This document shows, piece after piece, positions 57,160 through 64,000 of a stretch of DNA of 64,000 bases (positions are counted from its first letter, which is position 1; each line of letters begins with the position of its first letter). A program made the position numbers and the translations under genes. Origin of the DNA: Tachypleus tridentatus (lineage: Eukaryota > Arthropoda > Merostomata > Xiphosura > Limulidae); contig NC_134834.1 of the NCBI RefSeq assembly GCF_004210375.1, positions 92,818,170 to 92,882,169 on the forward strand. Direction: 5' to 3'. The notes under the pieces were generated by a model, which did no database searches, had not been told where the DNA came from, and saw nothing but the letters and a program-made list of their open reading frames with translations.

Positions 57160-58195
57160 TAATAAACTTCGAAAAAAATTTAGCTTAAACTTTATATTTT
57201 TCTTTTTTTTTATAGGCTCTTCAGTATAGATAAGAATGAGATAAAAAATTGTTCGAAACATATTTTCAATGAATGAAATAATTCAAAGATGCTTTCAATT
57301 GAATAATAGGTGAAAATACAATGATTAAACGCTCGTAAATGTTCTTTAATTATCAGATCATTGCGCAACTGCTGAAAAAAATGTTCTAAAATACAACAGA
57401 TTTAGGTGCATTTAGCGGGCATTGGAATCCATGGAAAGAAATTTTAACAGCGTTTGAGTAAATTATAAGTTTTGAGCCATATTTTTGTAATTAATTCTTG
57501 CTCAGAAACTGGATAAATTTTCTTATTAAAAGGCGGTAAAAAGTAAAACAACTTTTCAATAGTGGCGCCATCCAGTATTTGATAACATCATATTTTATTA
57601 GTGCTGCCATCTAACAGTATGACGAAAAAACTTGAATTTGTCTGAGGTGTTCCTAGAATGGTTAAGCTGTATGGTGCTGCTAACTGGTGACAGAAGTTTT
57701 CGTTGTTTTTTGTTTTTTTTCAATTTTGTATGAAATGACTTATAGCGTTTGATAAAACTTCGCAAAATAGGTTTAAATAATCATTTTGGATATCAAAAAA
57801 ATTAGTATTATTTTAACTTTGTGAATCCATTCGTCTCTTAATGTTTTTGGTAAATATTCATTGCACTTATTGTGAAGAGTTGATATAATTGGAGTACCAT
57901 TTTTACTAAAATACACTCGACATGAAAGTATTTAACTTTAGGCACTATTTAGATCTTATTACATGTTCTATTTTTCTATTCATGGTTAGGTATCTGATAG
58001 AAGTGCTCACAGTCACCAGTTATTGTACTGGATGAAAATAAGTTTCGGTTTGAGTAAAAAAAAAAAACTGTACGTAAGAGGTTCACTGCTGTGACTATTA
58101 TATTGTTTTAATTAGAGAGTAACTAGGTTCGTGGTCTTACTTCTCCGTTAAATATCTAAATTCTCACAATTTAACTAAGTGTTTGTCTTTAATTT

Positions 58196-58449
58196 TTCGC
58201 AAAGCTACACGAGGGCTATTTGTGCTAGCCGGCCATAATTTAGCAGTGTAAGACAAGAGGGAAGGCAGCTGGTCATCACCACCCACTGCCAACTCTTACA
58301 CTACTCTTTCACCAACGAATAGTGGGATTGACTGGACTTCATAACAACCCCAGGGCTGAAAGGGCGACCATGTTTGGTGGGAGGTTGATTCGAACTCATG
58401 ACCCTCAGATGACGAGTCGAGCGCCTTAACCACCTGGCCATGCCCGACC
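58196..58449 (-). mobile_element. SINE A copy f (antisense), array unit 3
   Basis: Counterpart of 47,518; more like unit 1 than unit 2 (GCTAGCCGGCCATAATTTAG). Confidence 0.9.
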
Positions 58450-58935
58450 GTAAGTAAGTAATTATATCACATTATAAATATTTTTCTCCAAATGTTTTGT
58501 TAAGACTGTCTAGTATTGTATTACATGTAATTTTACCCTAAAGATAAAGGTCCACTTTTTGATAGGTTTTGTATTAATGTATATTCTGTTGGTGTTATAC
58601 TACCCTGAACGAAGGTTCGTCAAATTTATTAAGTAAGGAAACACATTTTTTTTTTTTTTCAAATAGTTGAATTTTTCTCCGCGACAAAGATGAAAGACCG
58701 TAATTATGAGAGAGGCTTCGTTATTCATATTCTTATTACAGGTATATGTTGAATTTATATGTTAAGTAAAATCTATAATTTATGATACAACCACCTATCA
58801 TAAAAAGGTAGATGTGGTATTGGTGAAGCGTAAATTATTGTTACTCTATTCGTATATTTCTAGTTTAAAAATTGTAGTAATAAATGTGTCCTAACATGAC
58901 ATGAATTAGAAGAATGTGAGCAGAAAGAATGTTTG

Positions 58936-59199
58936 GTTTGAATTTCGCGGACAGCTACACAAGGACTATCTACATTAGCCTCCCTAATTTAGCAGTGTAA
59001 GACTAGAGGAGAAGGTAGCTAGTCATTATCACCCACCTTCAACTCTTGGGCTACCCTTTTACCAACGAATAGTGGGATTAATCGTAACATAATAGCACCC
59101 CCACTGTTGAAAGAGCGAGTATATTTGATGTGTCGGGGATTCGAAACCGCGCCCTGAGATTACGAGTCGAGTGCCTTAACGACTTGGCCATGTTGGTCT
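58936..59199 (-). mobile_element. Complete SINE A at the distal array breakpoint
   Basis: Full antisense copy from TTTGAATTTCGCGGACAGC to CTTGGCCATGTTGGTCTC, with the canonical CTCGTAATC loop on the minus strand. The stubs at 48,251 and 53,543 correspond to its first 50-55 bases. Confidence 0.92.
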
Positions 59200-60560
59200 C
59201 AGAAAGTATGTTACTTTATATTTCAAAGTAATGAATGTAGCACAAAGCGCTTTTTTCTAAATATTATATATTACTTAAAGCTTCATCAGGACATCCAGCT
59301 TTTCTGAAACGCACTATACACTCCTTCCAGAGTTTGCATTTGGTAGGTGTAGTGTCAGCAGTCAATACATTGCTGTAGTGGTAGATTAAAGTACGTGTAT
59401 AAATCAATACTTCGTTGAAAATCACGTGACCCTTCGCTTTGTGTGTATTCTACAACCTGGTTGTTTTTGTAATTAATGAATTCTGTGGCTTCCTAGTTAT
59501 CTAGCAGTCTTTCAAATCGATGGCTCTCCAACTAATCACGGCGCTCTATTTTCTGACATCACAGTAGACGTCATCAGACAACCGTCGGGGAACGAAGTCG
59601 TAAAGATTAAATATATACACCGCCATTGTTACGTTACGTACATGTAGTGTAAAGTGAACCCTCGTAGTGTAGTATCCAAGGTGGACAGAACATTTCAGAA
59701 GACGTCCAAGTGATTGTTGACAGTCCTTCTGTTATGTTGATTGTTTCACCTTTATAAATACGCCCCATGTCATGACATGGAAACCACAGGAATATCAATT
59801 GCATAATAAATAATTATATGAAGATTTAGCTCCGTTATTTACAATTGAAATGTTCGGATGTTGAAACGGCCATACGTTTATATTTGTTAACAAATTTTAC
59901 AAGGGCCGTATCATTTTCGTATTTAAAAACAGGCAGCAACATAATTCAGACAACTTAGTATCAAATATTACATACTGTGGGTAATTGGACACTCATATTT
60001 CCTTAATATAAAGCCACGAAGGGTAACTATATTATACTATAATACTGGTTATTGATACTAGTTGTTTTTTTTCTTATGTAGTTGTATGAATCAGTTTTAA
60101 TCCTGCTTCAACATGTTAAGGTTTTTATTGATATCCCATTAGGAGAAGAGCCTTAAATCAGACATTCTCATTCTATTAAGATATTTTGTTAATTATATAT
60201 CATAATTTAATTTTAACCGTATAAAACTTAACCAGATCATATAAACAATACGAATGATCTATCACTTCATGTTTCAGAATTCTGGCAACCCACGATCCAC
60301 GTGTTTATACTGTTGTAAACAATGTTTTGAATGTTAAACAGTACAGGAGGTTACGATCTGACAACTTCAACTAATATCCAGATGAGTAATTCATTATAAA
60401 ATATAGAAAATATCGAAGCATTAGTTCAGTAGGTAGAATGCTAGTCAAAATGAGATATTTATTGGGAAGTTATTGCGTCATGAACAAGAAATCAGTTAAG
60501 TATTGAGTGTGTGAATGAATGAGGTGGAGACTGATCGAGTTCGAGAGATGTTTTTTCTTA
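59200..60560. other. Non-coding DNA, no feature seen
   Basis: No supported gene. A short ATG frame at 59,520 (MALQLITALYFLTSQ, stop) resembles a signal peptide but ends after 15 codons. Confidence 0.5.
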
Positions 60561-60564
60561 CCTG

Positions 60565-60642
60565 CTATGTCTACCGAGAATCGAGCCCTGATTTTAGCGT
60601 TGTAAATCCGAAGACTTACCACTGTGCCAGCGGGGGAAGTTA
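60565..60642 (-). mobile_element. SINE family B fragment, antisense
   Basis: CTACCGAGAATCGAGCCCTG, TTTTAGCGTTGTAAATCCGA and CACTGTGCCAGCGGGGG are the reverse complement of the family B T-arm, anticodon region and head. Confidence 0.8.
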
Positions 60643-60834
60643 TTCTGAAACTACTCAGTAAATTAGTATTCATTTGTTTCGAATAAAAAAAAAATCCTTT
60701 AAACGTAATTAAGTTGAAAAGTTTGTTTGCCGACTTAGTTCTACAATTTCTGCCCAAGTAAACGTAGCCTGTAACAAACCTTACTGAGTGTATGCGTTTT
60801 GTTATACCAAAACTTCGTCATTGTGGTTGCAGTG

Positions 60835-60905
60835 TCGACTGAAGGGAATCAAACCCCCTGATTTTAGCATTATAAGTTCGAAAGTTTACCGTTGTTCCAC
60901 AGTGG
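60835..60905 (-). mobile_element. SINE family B fragment, antisense, diverged
   Basis: AATCAAACCCCCTGATTTTA, GCATTATAAGTTCG and ACCGTTGTTCCACAGTGG preserve the same order as the copy at 60,565. Confidence 0.7.
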
Positions 60906-61212
60906 ACAAACCTTGTTGAATAAATTAATTTGTTAACACAATATCGATTGAGATTAGCACTGTTTTTAAGAATAATAGAAACGAACCTGCTCAACGATAT
61001 CATATGTTAGAACAATATGCAATTTGTTTTGCATTCTTATTTTTAAGTATTCAAATGATTAAATACTGTTCGTATTAAAGGTTTGTGCAAGTGTACAAAT
61101 TATGAATAAATGCCAATTACTTTAAAAATAAGAAGGTATTTTGTTTTTCAGGTGCGGAAACTAAAATAAAAACACAAAAATATTCATCATATTTCAAAAT
61201 ATTATATTTTTA

Positions 61213-61292
61213 CAACGCTAAAATCAGGGGTTCGATTCCCCTCGGTGGGCTCAGCAGATAGCCCGCTATAGCTTTGCAATAAGAAAACACAT
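61213..61292 (+). mobile_element. SINE family B, sense, head-truncated
   Basis: Begins ACAACGCTAAAATCAGGGG, T-arm GGTTCGATTCCCCTCGG, then GGGCTCAGCAGATAGCCC and an AAGAAAACACATAC tail. Confidence 0.85.
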
Positions 61293-61640
61293 ACATCTTA
61301 CATTTGTAGTATACTCAATAGACCCCATGTCTAATTTAGAACAATACTTTAGTGAGAATTCACTCCGTCTTTATACATATATATACATAAATTATTAGCA
61401 TCGGAAAAATATATTTTAAAGATTAAAAGAGCAGACAGTATTGTCCTTTAGTCTTTAGATGTAGAACGCCTTCATCGGCGGTAAATCCTGTTTATTTTGA
61501 ATATTTGCACAAATTTTCACAAAGTGCACATCACAATTTTTGAACTACCAATCTAAAAGGAGAGCTGTTAGTCAACAGCATCCACAAAATCTATCGGTAG
61601 ACTTTCCATGTGTATGTATGATAATTAGTTCCTACTATTT
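61293..61640. other. Non-coding DNA, no feature seen
   Basis: No supported gene or repeat. Confidence 0.5.
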
Positions 61641-61644
61641 AGTC

Positions 61645-61770
61645 AAATAAAAGGAGCCTAAGAGTTGGCGGTTGGTGCTATTACTCAGCTGTCTTCCCAC
61701 TAGCGTATACGTTCAAAGTCATGGATGGCTATGCGCAGACAACCTTTGTGTAGCTTCCTGTGGAATTCTG
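61645..61770 (+). mobile_element. SINE family A body/tail fragment, old
   Basis: AATAAAAGGAGCCTAAGAGT, TGGCGGTTGGTGCTATTACT, CAGCTGTCTTCCCACTAGCG and TTTGTGTAGCTTCCTGTGGA keep the family order with many substitutions. Confidence 0.75.
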
Positions 61771-63205
61771 ATTTATTTTCATCAGAAACGCAACCAATAC
61801 TATTTTATTTTTCCCTGTTTTCCTTTCATTGGTTCGAAACGAGTGACGTACTTGTAGGTGATTAAAAGTAACCACAGAAAACATAAGTTGAGAATCATAA
61901 AACCAGGAACTTTAGTTAGCCTTTACAAAGGCTTTTTTTTTTTAGTAAAGCAGCTGTCGGTCCGTGTTAATAAGCACAGTCAATGGCAGTGAAATTAATC
62001 CACTTTGTTTTATCTCAGTTACGATCCTTGATCTAGCCTGTCGCAGCTGACTATAAAATCATCAACTAATGCCATATCTTTGGTTCCTAGTATCAGGAAC
62101 ATCAAGAAACCAGAGATTTAATCCATGTTCAAGTGTACTTTTGTAATATCATAGTACCTTCTGCAGCTTTTAGAAAATTCCTTTTGTTCGACTACCACCT
62201 ATTCAGGGCAGACGATACAAGTAAATATACAAGAAACGACAGATGTTTTCTCGTTTTTTCGCCAGGTGCGGCGATGTTCGTAGGGTGAAAAGACATTCAC
62301 CCCTCCACATGCCAGATGGTAGCCAATACATACACAGGGCACCTGACACGCTACTGGGCGCTAAGTGCACTATAATATAGTTAGCATGTCTGCTATAGCA
62401 AACGTTTTTTGTTTTGTTTTTTCTTTTCTGGTGAATTATGTTTTTCGATATTCAGAAGACTCGGGCGTATTCTACCATATGCAATAATAACAATTAACTG
62501 TGACTGGATTTTTCACTGGTTAATCTTCTGGTTTTCAATTAAATTGGGCGTGCCGTGCGATTATCTGTTTGATCAGACTTTATTAAAACAGAAAAAAAAA
62601 GTTATATGTGACTGACAAATGTTTGTCAGAAGAAAATGAATGTCAAACTGCGACTCAACACTATAATTATGAATAAACAAACATGTAACAGATGCCTTCA
62701 ACTTTCTGTTGCTTGATAACAGCTGCGTGCGACTCCAGTATCTGTTTGATCAGACTTTATTAAAAAGTCCAAAATCCAAATAGAACGTTTGGGAAAAAGC
62801 GCCTTAAACAGTGAAGGGTCAGTTCAAACAACACTTTAAAACCTTTATTATTGACTACTATGGCTGTACATATATAGAAGTGCACAAAAAGCATCCATGT
62901 TCGACTTACAAGAAAATCCGCTCAAAACGATCTGTTTGTAATTGTTCGTGCCAGCTTACAATAAAAACAATCTTGTAATTACACCCACATCTTTTGTATA
63001 ATACTAAACAAGGTACAACAAAGGTCGTAGGGGGACTGGGAAATCGATTTATTCCTTCTAAAGCTAAAACGTAAGCTAAAACATCATCATTCAAGTGTAA
63101 GCGATGCTATCATTACCCCTTGATGTTTTGTTTCCTACAAATACCTCATGTTCTTTTAAAAAACTTAAGTACAGGATGAAACAGAAACTACCATCCAATA
63201 ACGTA
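61771..63205. other. Non-coding DNA with a 27-base direct repeat
   Basis: TATCTGTTTGATCAGACTTT followed by ATTAAAA occurs at 62,562 and again at 62,739. No gene is supported. Confidence 0.55.
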
Positions 63206-63209
63206 TGTG

Positions 63210-63310
63210 TGTGTGTTTTCTTATAGCAAAGCTACATTGGACTATCTGTGGACTATCGAACCCTTAATTATAGCGTTGTAAATCCGTAGACTTACCGCTG
63301 TACCCAATAA
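63210..63310 (-). mobile_element. SINE family B, antisense
   Basis: GTGTGTGTTTTCTTATAGCA tail, CGAACCCTTAATTATAGCG, TTGTAAATCCGTAGACTTAC and CGCTGTACCCAATAACGG head end. The T-arm is partly deleted. Confidence 0.75.
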
Positions 63311-64000
63311 CGGATGAGCATTAGATGACTGTAACGTGTACATACTTAATGCTTTGTACACTATACAATCGGTGTCTTTAGGGAGACAGTCTATATTATG
63401 TACCAAGTGAAGAAGCTTAAAAAATTCAATACACATAACGTTAAACTTCATTTCCCAAATTCGTAGAATAATTACTTTAAAATTCACAAAGGTTTATTTA
63501 AAGACAAATATATTTTAACCGAAAAGGTTGTTTTCCTAATGGTAAAATTTTAAACGTGCTTAGTGGGGATTGTATAGTAGTCTAAGACATATTGTTTGCA
63601 TACAGAATTTAGTCGCACAGAAACTACAAATGGTCACTATATTCTCAAACAAGTCTCCATGACAATCTTCTCCAGCTGCAGCAGTTTAAAATTTTAGATC
63701 CCGAATTAATGCGATCAAATAGTCAATGGCTACAATGTATAATCATGAACATATCAACTAGCTATGTTTATTATCATTACAATGCAAAAAGCTAGCTACC
63801 ATACCAAACTTTGCCCATATAGCATGAAAAAAACATCAAACAAGATAAATAAATAATTGAAATTTTTAAAAACCTGTAAACAGAGATGGTTAAAAAGTAA
63901 GGAAACCAAACTGGATATACTGTAGACATTATTTATTCAAACTACAAATCCCTATTTTAACTCCACTAAATGTAATACTAGGTAAGATCACGGAACCGAA
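63311..64000. other. Non-coding DNA, no feature seen
   Basis: AT-rich; no supported gene or repeat to the window edge. Confidence 0.5.

Larger units (their letters stand above)
53601..58990 (+). repeat. Segmental tandem repeat, copy 3 (about 5.39 kb)
   Basis: Starts AATGTTTTGTGATTTTAAAT. It carries about 66 extra bases at 54,688-54,753 (TCAATTAATGACGAACTTAA...) and one more 42-base minisatellite unit. The shared sequence ends inside the complete SINE at 58,936-59,199. Confidence 0.95.

Noticed and set aside
43041..58990. CRISPR-like array interpretation of regular repeats
   Set aside because: Repeat units are kilobases long or contiguous minisatellites without spacers; the genome is eukaryotic.
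59520..59567. Signal-peptide-like ATG frame MALQLITALYFLTSQ
   Set aside because: Stops after 15 codons with no plausible downstream exon.
384..63310. Functional tRNA genes at the tRNA-like heads
   Set aside because: Each head continues into SINE body sequence, the stems have mismatches, and copies share body and tail. They are SINEs and not tRNA genes.

Overview
This is a eukaryotic, AT-rich, repeat-dominated window. Its most abundant repeat is a roughly 270-base tRNA-headed SINE. The head has an anticodon-like loop CTCGTAA and the body is followed by a long unrelated segment with a CAAA-rich tail. I associate this family, and the smaller tRNA-like SINEs here, with horseshoe crabs (Xiphosura). 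The only intact-looking protein gene is a Gly/Tyr/His-rich secreted protein of arthropod cuticle type. A chelicerate, probably a horseshoe crab, is therefore the best guess, but this rests on recognition and not on a database search.

Layout. 1-11,000: non-coding DNA with SINEs in both orientations (several with clear target-site duplications) and old minisatellites. 11,145-12,850: a two-exon gene with a TATA box for a small secreted structural protein. 13,000-19,130: minisatellites, a 202-base duplication and more SINEs. 19,375-22,000: a decayed Penelope-like/GIY-YIG retroelement with a 65-base minisatellite expanded inside it, then a dead Tc1 transposon. 25,000-33,000: a 719-base terminal-inverted-repeat element with TA target duplication, a heavily decayed DIRS-like RT/RNase H region, and a CR1-like LINE interrupted by a SINE. 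33,000-40,480: SINEs, a hAT-like end, a 240-base mariner-type deletion derivative, and two unrelated LINE reverse-transcriptase remnants (38,140 plus strand; 39,065-40,480 minus strand). 40,637-41,947: a full-length peptide-type GPCR pseudogene, contiguous but broken by stops and frameshifts. 43,041-58,990: three head-to-tail copies of a 5.3 kb segment that carries several SINEs and a 42-base minisatellite; the distal breakpoint lies inside a SINE. 59,200-64,000: mostly featureless, with scattered SINE fragments.

There is no operon-like organisation and no defence or other multi-gene system that I can see. The stories worth following are evolutionary: a SINE-bounded segmental triplication, minisatellites born inside mobile-element coding sequence, B-box drift among SINE subfamilies, and a multi-hit receptor pseudogene. 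All motif, frame and boundary calls were made by eye from the sequence. Family names are recognition-based and boundaries are good to about 10 bases unless target-site duplications fix them.
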